53,368 nt of DNA from UBA9715 sp045629845. Lineage in GTDB: Bacteria; Actinomycetota; Coriobacteriia; Coriobacteriales; Eggerthellaceae. Below are positions 15,624 through 24,988 of this stretch, piece by piece (within the stretch, counting starts at the first letter, position 1; the number at the start of each line of letters is the position of its first letter). Made by a program: the position numbers and the translations under genes. The DNA lies in NCBI GenBank assembly GCA_045629845.1, contig JAZQRZ010000161.1, positions 1 through 53,368 of the forward strand. The letters are read 5' to 3'. The notes below the pieces were generated by a model. That model had not been told where the DNA came from, searched no databases, and saw only the letters and a program-made list of their open reading frames with translations.

Positions 15624-17135
15624 GTGACAAGCTTTAAGGACTTAGGGCTTTCAGATAAGGCGTTAGCTGCGGTTAATCGCCTTGGCTATGAAAAGCCCAC
15701 GCCCGTACAAGAACAGGCCATTCCTTTGGCGCTGCGTGGTCGCGACATTATTGCGGCTGCACAAACGGGTACAGGAAAGACAGCGGCATTCTGCTTGCCG
15801 CTTATGGACAAGCTGGGGCATGCGCAAAAGGGGCAGGGCCCGCTTATGCTGGTTGTCACGCCTACGCGTGAACTGGCTCAGCAGATTGGTGAAGTAGCCG
15901 ATCAAATGGCAGTTTCCACGCATCATCGTATTACAACGGTTGTTGGCGGTCTGTCGTATAAGCCGCAAATCGCACGTCTTTCGCGTGGTACTGACGTGCT
16001 TATTGCAACGCCTGGTCGTCTTATCGACCTTATGGATCAAAATGCAGTGCGCTTAGAAAACGTGCAGGCACTTGTGCTTGACGAAGCTGACCGTATGCTT
16101 GACATGGGCTTTTTGCCTTCGGTAAAGACTATTGTGGCTGCAACGCCTAAGGCGCGCCAAACGCTACTGTTCTCGGCAACTATCGATAAGTCCATTCAGG
16201 ACATTACGGGCAAGATGCTGCGCGATCCTGCGACGGTAGAAATTGCACGCAAGGGCGATGTTGCTTCAACTATCGATCACTACATCATTCGCGTTCCGCA
16301 GTCAGTTAAACCTGCACTGCTGAAGGCGGTTCTTGAAGAAAAGGGCTTCTTCCGCGTTATCGTGTTTGCTCGCACGCGCAGCCGCGCTGATACGGCGTGT
16401 CGTCGCTTACGCCGTGCTGGTTATGCGGTCGAGGCTATTCATTCTGATCGTAGCCAAAATCAGCGTAAGCGCGCGCTTGAGAAGTTTGCCAATGGCGATG
16501 TAAATATCATTACGGCGACCGATGTTCTTGCACGTGGTATCGACGTCAGCGATGTTGATTACGTTGTTAACTTTGATGTACCTGAACAGCCCGAAGACTA
16601 TATTCATCGCATTGGTCGTACGGGCCGTGCGGGTTCGAAGGGCTTTGCAGTAACGTTTGTTACTCCCGAAACCGAATCGCAGCTTCGCGATATCGAAAAG
16701 CTTATCAAGCAGAAGATTCCCGAGATGAAGCTGCGTGATTTCGATATGGCAGCAGCAGAAGCTGAAGCTGCTGAAAAGTCGATTACTGCTCAGGCAAAGC
16801 GTGATCCTGAAGTTAATCGTGCCAAGCGTGAACTGGCAAATAAGGCCCGCAAAAAGGCTGAATTGGCAGCCGAGCGTCAGGCAAGCCGCGAGCAGGAAAA
16901 GCGTAACAAGAAGAATCGCACGCAGCAGGGTAAGGGCCAGGGCGCAGGCAAGGGTTCTGCGAAGGGTAAAGCCACTTCGAAGAAGAACTCTTCGAATCAG
17001 GCTGGTTACAATCAGGGTAATCGTGGTCAGGCTCAGAACCAGCGTCGCAAGAAGCCGCAGCAAACAGGGGATTTCCGTCCTGGTCGCGCACGTCGCGCCG
17101 AAGTGCAGCGCTCTCGTTCGCGTAAGCACCGCTAA
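15624..17135 (+). CDS. DEAD-box ATP-dependent RNA helicase (RhlE-like)
   Basis: 503 residues with all helicase motifs: Q motif (YEKPTPVQ), AQTGTGKT, PTRELAQ, TPGR, DEAD, SAT, the RGIDV block and HRIGRTGRAG. After about residue 390 there is a low-complexity tail rich in Lys, Arg, Gln, Asn and Gly, probably for RNA binding. The start is GTG 15624 behind CGGAG; ATG 15576 has no ribosome site and would add 16 unrelated residues. It probably remodels rRNA or mRNA. A hairpin follows. Confidence 0.92.
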   Translation: MTSFKDLGLSDKALAAVNRLGYEKPTPVQEQAIPLALRGRDIIAAAQTGTGKTAAFCLPLMDKLGHAQKGQGPLMLVVTPTRELAQQIGEVADQMAVSTHHRITTVVGGLSYKPQIARLSRGTDVLIATPGRLIDLMDQNAVRLENVQALVLDEADRMLDMGFLPSVKTIVAATPKARQTLLFSATIDKSIQDITGKMLRDPATVEIARKGDVASTIDHYIIRVPQSVKPALLKAVLEEKGFFRVIVFARTRSRADTACRRLRRAGYAVEAIHSDRSQNQRKRALEKFANGDVNIITATDVLARGIDVSDVDYVVNFDVPEQPEDYIHRIGRTGRAGSKGFAVTFVTPETESQLRDIEKLIKQKIPEMKLRDFDMAAAEAEAAEKSITAQAKRDPEVNRAKRELANKARKKAELAAERQASREQEKRNKKNRTQQGKGQGAGKGSAKGKATSKKNSSNQAGYNQGNRGQAQNQRRKKPQQTGDFRPGRARRAEVQRSRSRKHR

Positions 17136-17172
17136 ATTAGTTCATTCATTAGAACTGAAACACTTGAAAAGT

Positions 17173-17203
17173 GGGAAAGGATTAATCCTTTCCCCCTTTC
17201 TTT
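17173..17203 (+). terminator. Terminator between convergent genes
   Basis: An inverted repeat (17173-17182 with 17185-17194) is followed by CCCTTTCTTTTC. Its centre overlaps the stop codon of the minus-strand gene at 17182. Confidence 0.6.
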
Positions 17204-18453
17204 TCTTTGCGAACAACCGCGTGATCGGTGAAAGCCATACGGGCGTCGTCGCGGCGAATCCAACGGGCAAGCGCCGAGTTTTCGTTGTTTACCATAAGGG
17301 TAAGAATCATGCCTGTAACGATGGGCAAATAGAATGTGAAGAAGCGCCAGATAAAGGTTGAAAGCGCAACGATTGAAGCATTGCCGTATACGTAGTTAAA
17401 GAACGTGATGTAGCTGGCTTCTGAAGCGCCAATCGCGCCAGGTAGCGGCACGAATGAAGCAATCAGGTATACAAACGCTTGGCACGAAACGACGGTGAAA
17501 TAATCGTTTGCTTCCATGCCGAAACCAGCGAAGATAACCCATGACAGCGAGAAATAAACGGTGAGCTGTATAAAGGTTACCAGCGATACCTTTACAAGAA
17601 GTGAGGGGCGCTTCAGTAAGAATTGCATACCCGTGTATGATTCCTCAAGTGAGGCTGTAGCAGCTTTCAGGGTGCTTGTGGGGTCTTTTAGAATGCCGAC
17701 ACGACCAATAAGGTTTATCACCCAGGTAACTATGCGAATAACGCCATTCTTTGCAAACGCAAGTGCCAGCAACATGGCCATAAGAACAAAACCGCCCAAA
17801 AAGCCAATGGCAACCAAATACATGATGGCACGCAAGTCTTCGGTGAAATAGGTAAAGCGCAGTATAAGTACGATGATGGCGTAGATAGTCATGGTTAGCT
17901 GATACACGATAAAGCGGCATAGCAGCATAGGCATGGCGTGTTCTACAGGTAGACCAAACCGTTGGTAGTAATAGGCTTGCATAGGCTGGCCACCACTTGA
18001 AAGCGGCGTAATGCAGTTAAAGTACTGGCCAATAACGGTTACAAGAAACGTTTTAAAGAACGAAAAACCGCGGAACAGTTCGTTGCAAATCAGTTGCATA
18101 CAGGTTGCTTCAAGCAACCAATAAATAACAATGCCAACCAGAACTAAAAGCAGGAATGCATAGTTAAACGAAGCAAAAGCGTTCAGTGTTTGTTCGCCTT
18201 CACCTGCAATGAACAGGTAGCCAAACATAACGATAAAGGCAATAGCGCACAAGGCAATGTTAACCTTGCGGCCCAGCGAATGGGCAGTGCCCTTATCGGG
18301 AATAACCTCGTTTGCCGCCAAAGCAGTCAGGTCGATATCGGTCAAATCGATTTTAAGACCCGATTCGACTTCGTCTGAATTGGTGCTATCGGCCGAGATG
18401 GAATGCATCCAATGGTCAGCGTCGGCGTATATTTCGTCGTCGACTTCGGTCAT
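17182..18453 (-). CDS. Flippase-like membrane protein (LPG synthase TM / UPF0104 family)
   Basis: 423 residues. An acidic cytoplasmic N-terminus of about 65 residues precedes about eight membrane segments. The blocks NCITPLSSGGQPMQAYY and the ASFVPLPGAIGASEASY segment are the signature of the lysylphosphatidylglycerol synthase transmembrane / AglD-like family, whose members are proposed to translocate or modify lipid-linked sugars. It follows the GT2 glycosyltransferase gene by 27 nt on the same strand, so the two probably act together on a lipid-linked glycan. Confidence 0.82.
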   Translation of the reverse strand: MTEVDDEIYADADHWMHSISADSTNSDEVESGLKIDLTDIDLTALAANEVIPDKGTAHSLGRKVNIALCAIAFIVMFGYLFIAGEGEQTLNAFASFNYAFLLLVLVGIVIYWLLEATCMQLICNELFRGFSFFKTFLVTVIGQYFNCITPLSSGGQPMQAYYYQRFGLPVEHAMPMLLCRFIVYQLTMTIYAIIVLILRFTYFTEDLRAIMYLVAIGFLGGFVLMAMLLALAFAKNGVIRIVTWVINLIGRVGILKDPTSTLKAATASLEESYTGMQFLLKRPSLLVKVSLVTFIQLTVYFSLSWVIFAGFGMEANDYFTVVSCQAFVYLIASFVPLPGAIGASEASYITFFNYVYGNASIVALSTFIWRFFTFYLPIVTGMILTLMVNNENSALARWIRRDDARMAFTDHAVVRKEKKGGKD

Positions 18454-18480
18454 AGATTCCTCTCGTTTTTTACAGACATG

Positions 18481-19524
18481 CTAGGCGAACTTATAAATTG
18501 TTTGACCTAGCTTGTAGCCGCCCAGCGCCAAAAAGCGCCCCAGACGCGTTTTACGGTTTGCGCGCCCAGCCCAGGACTTTTTCACGTTTCCGTACAGTGT
18601 AGGGTTCTTCTCAATCAAATAGGCCCACAATTCGCTGTTTTTTTCGAGGGATTCAGGCGTACCTATCATGAATAGGTGCAGCGTGGACACACTCATCATG
18701 CATGAAACATAGCCCGTCATCAGCATGGCTAAGTTTGGTTCGCTTTGATACAGCGGTGCGTAGTCGATATCGTCGATAGCCAAGCGAGTAACGTAAAGCT
18801 GCTCGTCAATATGCTTTTTAACGACTTCAATCTCGACCGACTGACCTTCGCGACCAATAATGTAGTGGTACGGCTGAATATCAAGGTAATACAGCGTTTT
18901 TACGTAAGGCATGGGGTGCAAAAGCAGCAAGCCATCGGTATAAGAAATACCTTCAGGCAGCTGAACGCCCGATTCGCGCAGGATGGCGGTTTTGTACCAA
19001 GCAGCGTGAATCATAATGAACTTGTCTTGGCCTTGTTTGCCCATTTCGTGCCATTCAAATACGCGGCCCTGTGGGAAGAACTTGCGATATTGCATGACAC
19101 GCTGCGAATGACTGGCCAAGTGGTCGTACGTGTAGTTGGTAACCAGCAGATCGGGTGCTTTTTCGGCTTCAACGGTTAGTGCCAGCGTATCAAGCACACG
19201 GCGCAGGGCCAGTTCATCAAAATAATCATCGGAATCGATAACTTTGAAGTAGGCGCCACGAGCAATTCTTAACCCGTGATTTACTACGCCGCCCCAGTTA
19301 GTATTTTCTTGATCGATAGCTGTAACGCATTCATGTTGTTCGGCCCAGTGGTGGGCAATCGTGCTTGTATCATCGGAAGAACCGTCGTTAATAAGCAGGA
19401 TTTCACAGGGATGACCTGCAGCTTCGACAACGGGCACCAGTGATTTAAGCCCGCGGTCCATGAAGGCTGCAGAGTTATAGCAGGGCATAACAAAAGTGAC
19501 CAACACCTGGTCGTTGTTACCCAT
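18481..19524 (-). CDS. Family 2 glycosyltransferase
   Basis: 347 residues. The GT-A fold starts with VTFVMPCYNSAAFMDRGLKS, then LINDGSSDDT and IDSDDYFDE, which holds the DxD-type metal site. The second half (about 200-340) is family-specific. There is no membrane segment, so it probably works at the inner face of the membrane. The start is ATG 19524 (AGAAGG upstream); ATG 19530 or 19572 are alternatives. Upstream partner of the flippase-like gene. Donor and acceptor unknown. Confidence 0.85.
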   Translation of the reverse strand: MGNNDQVLVTFVMPCYNSAAFMDRGLKSLVPVVEAAGHPCEILLINDGSSDDTSTIAHHWAEQHECVTAIDQENTNWGGVVNHGLRIARGAYFKVIDSDDYFDELALRRVLDTLALTVEAEKAPDLLVTNYTYDHLASHSQRVMQYRKFFPQGRVFEWHEMGKQGQDKFIMIHAAWYKTAILRESGVQLPEGISYTDGLLLLHPMPYVKTLYYLDIQPYHYIIGREGQSVEIEVVKKHIDEQLYVTRLAIDDIDYAPLYQSEPNLAMLMTGYVSCMMSVSTLHLFMIGTPESLEKNSELWAYLIEKNPTLYGNVKKSWAGRANRKTRLGRFLALGGYKLGQTIYKFA

Positions 19525-19694
19525 TCGCATCCCTTCTCGGTTCCAATACTTCTTGACCCAAGTATACCCCACGCCTGTGGGCTTCTTAGTTTCCCCACTT
19601 CACCGTGAATATTGAAAGATTATTGGCTGGTAGCGTCGTAATGCTGATAGAATTTCGATATATGTGTGTTCGCGAACACGAGAAGGAGAACAAC

Positions 19695-20225
19695 GTGACC
19701 GAACTTTATACTCCGGCCTATCAGCCGACTGGTGACGAAATTGCGGTTGTTAATACATCGCAGGGCACCATTCGCGTGCAGCTGGCTGGCAAGGACGCAC
19801 CCATTCATGTGGGTAATTTTGTTGAACTGGCTCAGAAGGGTTACTACGATGGTCTGAAGTTCCATCGCTATGTGCCAGGCTTTGTTATTCAAGGTGGCTG
19901 CCCTTACACTCGCGATATGACTCCAGAAGAAGTGGCGCGTGGTGAACGTGGTCCGCAGGGTCGTCCTGGTACGGGTGGTCCGGGTTACTGCATCAAGGGC
20001 GAATGGCGCACCAATCCTAACAATGCGCACGAAGACGGCGCATTGGCCATGGCTCGCTCTCAGGATCCCGATTCTGCTGGTTCGCAGTTTTACTTCTGCC
20101 TGGGCCCGCAGTACGGACTCGACTTCAATTACACCGTATTTGGTCAGACCATCGAAGGTCTCGACGTTATCGGTAAGCTGCGTGCGGGCGATGTTATCGA
20201 AAGCATCGTAATTGAGAACGCTTAA
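19695..20225 (+). CDS. Cyclophilin-type peptidyl-prolyl cis-trans isomerase
   Basis: A 176-residue cytoplasmic cyclophilin. The catalytic segment YYDGLKFHRYVPGFVIQGG, the SAGSQFYFCLG block and DFNYTVFG are conserved. A perfect GAAGGAG 6 nt before GTG 19695 sets the start; the 30 extra upstream codons lack any signal peptide. It assists proline-limited protein folding. Confidence 0.92.
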   Translation: MTELYTPAYQPTGDEIAVVNTSQGTIRVQLAGKDAPIHVGNFVELAQKGYYDGLKFHRYVPGFVIQGGCPYTRDMTPEEVARGERGPQGRPGTGGPGYCIKGEWRTNPNNAHEDGALAMARSQDPDSAGSQFYFCLGPQYGLDFNYTVFGQTIEGLDVIGKLRAGDVIESIVIENA

Positions 20226-20284
20226 GGGTTTACGTTACTAAAGCACAGAAACGAACTAAGAAAACGAGGCTTAAGAAGGTTCCC

Positions 20285-21640
20285 ATGAACAACGAGCTAT
20301 TCCAGCAAGCAAAGACAGCAACCGCCATGGCCGACTACAATCGGGCACTCGAGCTGTATGGCCGCTGCCTGCAAGATGCGGAAAATCCGCCGCAGGTGGG
20401 CGAGCTTGGCCTGATTTATCACCAGATTGGCAACTGCCTGATGAAGCTGCAAAGCTACTACGAGGCAATCGAAGCCTATACGCAGGCAGCGGCAGACTCA
20501 TCGTACGATGCGGTGGGTACCGTCAACTGTAATTTGGGTATGTCGTATGCATCCTTGCGCGACTGGACCAACGCGGTAAAGCATTTCGAAATTGCTGTGT
20601 CTGACCGCAATTACCCCACGCCGTACAAGGCATATACGGGCATGGGTAATGCGCTTATGAAGCAGGGCAAGTCGGCTGAAGCAGGTGTAGCTTTCCGTGA
20701 AGCAGCACTTGATGAAGCTAACCCCGATCCCACTAAGGCATTGCTGAACTTGGGCGTATGCTTCATGGCGCTGAATCGTCCGGCTGACGCAGTTGCTTCG
20801 TACGAAAGTGCGCTGCAGTTCGATATGCCAGCCGAAACGCGCAACAAAATGTATGCCAGCTTGGGTCAGGCTTATGCGGCATCTGGCCAAATGCAGCAGG
20901 CAGTCGATGCGTTCGAAAAGGCTATTGCCGACAAGACGTATTTCTTGTCTGATTCTGCAAGCGTCGACTATCAGCGCGCAGTAGCAGCCGTTGCTCAGGG
21001 TAATGCTGAATCTACGCAGGCGCTTCCGGCGCTTGCTGATATGTCGGGTCTCGATGTCACTTCCGATGGTACGGCTATCGCCGAACAGGATCCCTACGTC
21101 ATCGATGAAGCCGCTGTTTCCGAAGACTACTACTTTGCTGATGCATACGCTAAGCAGGGTGACTTTGCTCCTCGCAACGAAGATCGTTTCTTTAATGCTA
21201 CCGACGAAGAACTTGAACAGTGGTCAAAGGGCGTTGTAAAGATGGAACGCCGTCGCCGCGGTACGGGTTTGAAGGTACTGCTTGCTATCATCATCGTTAT
21301 TCTGCTTATCTTGGGTGCTGGTCTGTTCCTGTATACGCAGGGCTTTGGCTGGCCTACGCAGGAAGCGGTAACGCAGCAGCTGTTCAATGATCCTACGTCC
21401 GAATCGGTGTATTCCAACACGCTTACGTCCGAAGATATTCAGGATATGGCAGCCATCATTCCGACTGGTGCTGATGCAACGGTCGATGGTGTAAACAAGT
21501 CTATGAGCACGTCAACGGCGTATGTCACCGCTACTACTCCTCAGGGTGGCGAAGTTGAATACGAAGTATCGCTTGTGCGCGATATGATTGGCTGGAAGGT
21601 TTCAAACGTAGAGTTGTACTTCGCAAGCCAAAATAAATAA
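20285..21640 (+). CDS. TPR-repeat protein with a single membrane anchor
   Basis: 451 residues. The N-terminal half (about 1-235) consists of about six tetratricopeptide repeats (for example YHQIGNCLMKLQSYYEAIEAY and ALLNLGVCFMALNRPADAV). An acidic linker and RRRR precede one membrane helix (about 333-352), and about 100 residues lie outside the cell. The TPRs would be cytoplasmic. The external domain (VTQQLFNDPTSESVYSN onward) is not recognised. It is probably a scaffold; partners unknown. Confidence 0.75.
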   Translation: MNNELFQQAKTATAMADYNRALELYGRCLQDAENPPQVGELGLIYHQIGNCLMKLQSYYEAIEAYTQAAADSSYDAVGTVNCNLGMSYASLRDWTNAVKHFEIAVSDRNYPTPYKAYTGMGNALMKQGKSAEAGVAFREAALDEANPDPTKALLNLGVCFMALNRPADAVASYESALQFDMPAETRNKMYASLGQAYAASGQMQQAVDAFEKAIADKTYFLSDSASVDYQRAVAAVAQGNAESTQALPALADMSGLDVTSDGTAIAEQDPYVIDEAAVSEDYYFADAYAKQGDFAPRNEDRFFNATDEELEQWSKGVVKMERRRRGTGLKVLLAIIIVILLILGAGLFLYTQGFGWPTQEAVTQQLFNDPTSESVYSNTLTSEDIQDMAAIIPTGADATVDGVNKSMSTSTAYVTATTPQGGEVEYEVSLVRDMIGWKVSNVELYFASQNK

Positions 21641-21652
21641 GTTAGGTTGTTA

Positions 21653-21683
21653 AATGTGACAGGTGACTTATGCCTGTCACATT
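21653..21683 (+). repeat. AATGTGACAGG hairpin, member of a dispersed family
   Basis: An 11-bp perfect stem (21653-21663 with 21673-21683). The outer sequence AATGTGACA is shared with the hairpins at 11318 and 36172. It lies between the TPR gene and ndk and probably acts as a terminator, although the T run is weak. Confidence 0.7.
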
Positions 21684-21704
21684 GATTTTGAAAGGAAGAT
21701 TTAC

Positions 21705-22109
21705 ATGGCAATTCAGAAGACTTACACGATGATCAAGCCCGACGGTGTTCGCAATGGTCACATTGGCGAAATCGTCAACCGCTTCGAGCGCGCTGGCCTG
21801 AAGGTCGAGCAGATGCGTCTCGAAATGGTTACGCCTGAACAGGCTAAGGCTAACTATGCCGAGCACGAGGGCAAGCCGTTCTATGATGGCCTTATCGCTT
21901 ACGTAACCTCTGGCCCGGTTGTAAAGATGGTCGTGTCTGGCGAAGGTGCAGTTGCAAAGGTTCGTTCTCTCATGGGTGCTACGAACCCGGCAGAAGCTGC
22001 TCCTGGCACCATCCGTGGCGACTTTGGCCTGACCATGGACGAAAATGTCATTCATGGTTCCGACTCGCCCGAATCTGCTGAGCGCGAAATCGGTGTTTTC
22101 TTCGGCTAA
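21705..22109 (+). CDS. ndk: Nucleoside diphosphate kinase
   Basis: 134 residues, the usual size. It starts MAIQKTYTMIKPDGVRNG, and the catalytic phospho-His lies in NVIHGSDSPESAEREI. It equalises nucleoside triphosphate pools. The start at 21705 is supported by AAAGGAAG; an upstream ATG at 21663 falls inside the hairpin. Confidence 0.97.
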   Translation: MAIQKTYTMIKPDGVRNGHIGEIVNRFERAGLKVEQMRLEMVTPEQAKANYAEHEGKPFYDGLIAYVTSGPVVKMVVSGEGAVAKVRSLMGATNPAEAAPGTIRGDFGLTMDENVIHGSDSPESAEREIGVFFG

Positions 22110-22144
22110 GATTTGCAGAAGAACCCAATCTTTTACAAGAGGAG

Positions 22145-22182
22145 AACGGTCGACCGAAACTGGTCGGCCGTTCCTTTCTTTT
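22145..22182 (+). terminator. Terminator of ndk
   Basis: An 11-bp stem with one G-U pair (22145-22155 with 22162-22172) is followed by a T-rich run. Confidence 0.8.
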
Positions 22183-22253
22183 GTGTGAAAATCAGCTAAG
22201 GTGGATGGTAGAGTAGTCGTAACGCGAAGGCGCTCGACGAGAGAGGGGCTGCC

Positions 22254-23291
22254 ATGCTTTACCGAGTCATGGACAAGCGCGAGCTTCCAGCGCTCGTTCG
22301 TGCTTTTATGGAATCGTATGAGGTTGTTGCACCTGTTAAACGGGGCAAAGGCTATGTGTTCGACGTCATCAGTTCTCCTGATGAAATCGAACTTAATTAC
22401 TCACAAACCAATTCATCGCCGAAGAAATACCTTATGCCTCCTACCGAGACACTGATGAAGTTCGACGCACAAATGAATTTGGTTGAAGACTATACCGAAC
22501 AAGTTACACCACGTGTTGTTTTTGGTGTTCACACCTGCGATATCAATGCGATGAATCGTTTGGATGTGGCTCTTATTCAAGGCAAGTATGTTGATCCGTA
22601 TTATCAAGCGCGTCGTGACGCTACGATGATTATTGGCATTAGCTGCACGCCTAATAGCAATTGCTTCTGCCACTTATGGGGCGCTGACGAAGCACAGTTC
22701 GGTTATGACTTATTCCTGCATGACATTGGCGATAAGTATTTGATTTCCATGTCAAACGTTGAAGCTACCAATATTTTGGAAGCCGCCTGCGAATTGTCGG
22801 AAGCAACCGACGATGATCGTATCGCGTTCCGCCAAGCTACTCGTGCACGTCAGGCTGCCTTCAATAAAGATATTCCTGATGTACAAGACGTTGCCATGCT
22901 CATGGATGTTTTCCATTCCGATCCATTCTGGGAAGAGCTCGGCTCGAAATGTTTGTCGTGCTCAGCGTGCGCCAGTGTTTGCCCCACGTGCTTCTGCTTT
23001 GATATTCAAGACGTGCTAGCGCCCGATGGTAAAACAGGCGAGCGTCAGCGCACGTGGGATGCCTGCACCAGCCCTGGTTTTGCGGCTGTGACTGGTGGGT
23101 ATAACTTCCGTCCTACTGGGCGCGAACGTGTGCGCCATCGTATGTATCACAAGTTGAATGGCTTTATGGCTGTACACGACCGCATGCTGTGTGTTGGGTG
23201 CGGACGTTGTGTAAAGGCGTGCAAGACCGGCATTAACCCCATCGAAGTGCTGCAGTTCTTTAAGCGAAAGGGGGCCGACCATGCAAAGTAA
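22254..23291 (+). CDS. hydB: Group 3b [NiFe]-hydrogenase, 4Fe-4S beta subunit
   Basis: A 345-residue iron-sulfur subunit like Pyrococcus HydB and anaerobic sulfite reductase subunit A. Two 4Fe-4S motifs are in the C-terminal part: CLSCSACASVCPTC and CVGCGRCVKACKTG. A further conserved block is HTCDINAMNRLD. It relays electrons between the hydrogenase module and the flavin subunit. It is the first gene of a four-gene operon with the order beta-gamma-delta-alpha seen in Pyrococcus. Its last 11 nt overlap the next gene. Confidence 0.9.
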   Translation: MLYRVMDKRELPALVRAFMESYEVVAPVKRGKGYVFDVISSPDEIELNYSQTNSSPKKYLMPPTETLMKFDAQMNLVEDYTEQVTPRVVFGVHTCDINAMNRLDVALIQGKYVDPYYQARRDATMIIGISCTPNSNCFCHLWGADEAQFGYDLFLHDIGDKYLISMSNVEATNILEAACELSEATDDDRIAFRQATRARQAAFNKDIPDVQDVAMLMDVFHSDPFWEELGSKCLSCSACASVCPTCFCFDIQDVLAPDGKTGERQRTWDACTSPGFAAVTGGYNFRPTGRERVRHRMYHKLNGFMAVHDRMLCVGCGRCVKACKTGINPIEVLQFFKRKGADHAK

Positions 23292-24192
23292 TATGCCTCA
23301 CGGTAGCATTGCGGTCGACGCATTGCGTGAAGCTCCGCATACTATGTCGGGTACCGACATGCTGCTTGGCAATGCTTATCGCCCGTGGCCTGCGCGCATT
23401 ACGTCGATGCGTGATTTAACGGCGCATGAAAAGCTGGTTGAAATGCGCTTTATCGACGAACGTGTGCGCGAAGCGTTTGTGCATGAGCCGGGTCAGTTCC
23501 TTGAACTGTCTCTTTTTGGCGTGGGTGAAGCGCCAATTTCTATTACCAGTTCGCCAACTAAACAGGGCTTCGTCGAGCTATGCATCCGCCGTGCTGGCAC
23601 CGTTACCAGCGCACTTCATAGTATGCATGCGGGCGATATCGTGGGTATTCGCGGGCCTTTTGGGCGCGGTTTTCCTGTTGATAAGTTCCGCGGTAATGAC
23701 GTGCTTATTGTGGCAGGTGGCTTGGGTATTGCACCTGTTCGCTCGTTGATTAATTACATTCACGATAATCGTTCTGATTTTGGCAAAGTTACTATCGTGT
23801 ATGGTTCGCGTACACCAGCTGACATCATGTTCCGCGACCAGTTCGAAATGTGGCGTCATCGCAAAGACTTCGAGTTGTATTTGACTGTTGACCAGCCCGA
23901 TGACGATTGGGATGGCGAAGTTGGCGTGGTAACCGAACCCATGAAGCGGCTCGACCTTAATCCTGCAAACACGTACGGAGTGGTATGCGGTCCTCCTGTT
24001 ATGTACAAGTTTGTCGTCCAGGTCATGCGTGAAAAGAATATCGACTACGACCACATTTATCTTGATTTCGAACGTCACATGAAATGCGGCATGGGCAAAT
24101 GCGGTCACTGCCAGATCGGTCATCAGTATTGCTGTATTGACGGGCCGGTTTTCAATTATTGGGAAGCAAAGAACATTCAGGGGTCGATGTAA
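23281..24192 (+). CDS. hydG: Group 3b hydrogenase, FAD/NAD(P)-binding gamma subunit
   Basis: A 303-residue ferredoxin-NADP reductase-like protein. It has the FAD-binding part (GQFLELSLFGVGEAPISITSSP), the NAD(P)-binding part (VAGGLGIAPVRSL) and a C-terminal [2Fe-2S] loop (CGMGKCGHCQIGHQYCC), as in PyrK and HydG of sulfhydrogenase. It should exchange electrons with NAD(P)H. The name follows Pyrococcus usage and is unrelated to the [FeFe] maturase HydG. It starts within hydB; AAAGGGGG supports ATG 23281. Confidence 0.9.
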   Translation: MQSNMPHGSIAVDALREAPHTMSGTDMLLGNAYRPWPARITSMRDLTAHEKLVEMRFIDERVREAFVHEPGQFLELSLFGVGEAPISITSSPTKQGFVELCIRRAGTVTSALHSMHAGDIVGIRGPFGRGFPVDKFRGNDVLIVAGGLGIAPVRSLINYIHDNRSDFGKVTIVYGSRTPADIMFRDQFEMWRHRKDFELYLTVDQPDDDWDGEVGVVTEPMKRLDLNPANTYGVVCGPPVMYKFVVQVMREKNIDYDHIYLDFERHMKCGMGKCGHCQIGHQYCCIDGPVFNYWEAKNIQGSM

Positions 24193-24193
24193 T

Positions 24194-24988
24194 ATGGGCG
24201 CATTCAGCTTGATTACCGATACCGAACGTCGCGTGCCTCGCGTCGTTGTGGTTGGTCTTGCCAGCTGCTTTGGCTGCCAGTTACAGATTACGAATGCTGA
24301 ACCGTATCTCATGCAGATTCTGGGTCAGATTGATTTGCAGTATTGGCAGCTGGTTACGTCGGAAGAAATGCCTGACCAGTATGATGTAGCCATTATTGAA
24401 GGTGCGGTTACTACGCGTGAATCGGAAGAGATTGTACGTGCAGTTCGCGAAAAAGCTGCCCATGTCATGGCTATCGGTTCCTGTGCAACAACGGCGGGTG
24501 TAACGGGCATGGCTGCACCCAATTTGCATGGGCGCATCGGCGAAGTGTATAACGGCGGTTCCCCTGAATCCAGCGGTGAACTAATAGAGCCGCGTCCAGT
24601 TAGTGCTGTTATTGAAGTTGATTCTGAAGTTCGTTGCTGCCCAATCGATCCCATGGATTTCGTGGCAGCCTTGCAGCGAGCGCTGTTCGGAAGCAATCGA
24701 TTGCCCGATACGCGCACGCTATGCAGCGATTGTAAGCGCAACGAAACATCGTGCTTCTATGGTCAAAGCGTTTTGTGCTTAGGTTTGGTTACGCGCGCGG
24801 GTTGCGGTGCGCGTTGTGTAAATCTAGGTCGTCCTTGTAATGGCTGTGCAGGTCTTTCGCCTGATGCCAATGTTGAAGCGGCGCGGGCAGCTTGCGAAAC
24901 CTATGGCGTGTCTGTTGCTGATTTTGACAAAGCGCTCGAGATGTTCAACCAGGTGAATCCTGTCTTGGCTGAAAGTGGTGATGAATAA
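24194..24988 (+). CDS. hydD: Group 3b hydrogenase, small (delta) subunit
   Basis: 264 residues. The N-terminal CFGCQ, GSCAT and RCCPIDP residues make the proximal 4Fe-4S site of a [NiFe]-hydrogenase small subunit. The C-terminal part has a second set (CSDCKRNETSC onward, GCGARCVNLGRPCNGCAG). No Tat signal is present, so it is cytoplasmic. The start at 24194 follows the hydG stop directly. It forms the catalytic dimer with HydA. Confidence 0.9.
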   Translation: MGAFSLITDTERRVPRVVVVGLASCFGCQLQITNAEPYLMQILGQIDLQYWQLVTSEEMPDQYDVAIIEGAVTTRESEEIVRAVREKAAHVMAIGSCATTAGVTGMAAPNLHGRIGEVYNGGSPESSGELIEPRPVSAVIEVDSEVRCCPIDPMDFVAALQRALFGSNRLPDTRTLCSDCKRNETSCFYGQSVLCLGLVTRAGCGARCVNLGRPCNGCAGLSPDANVEAARAACETYGVSVADFDKALEMFNQVNPVLAESGDE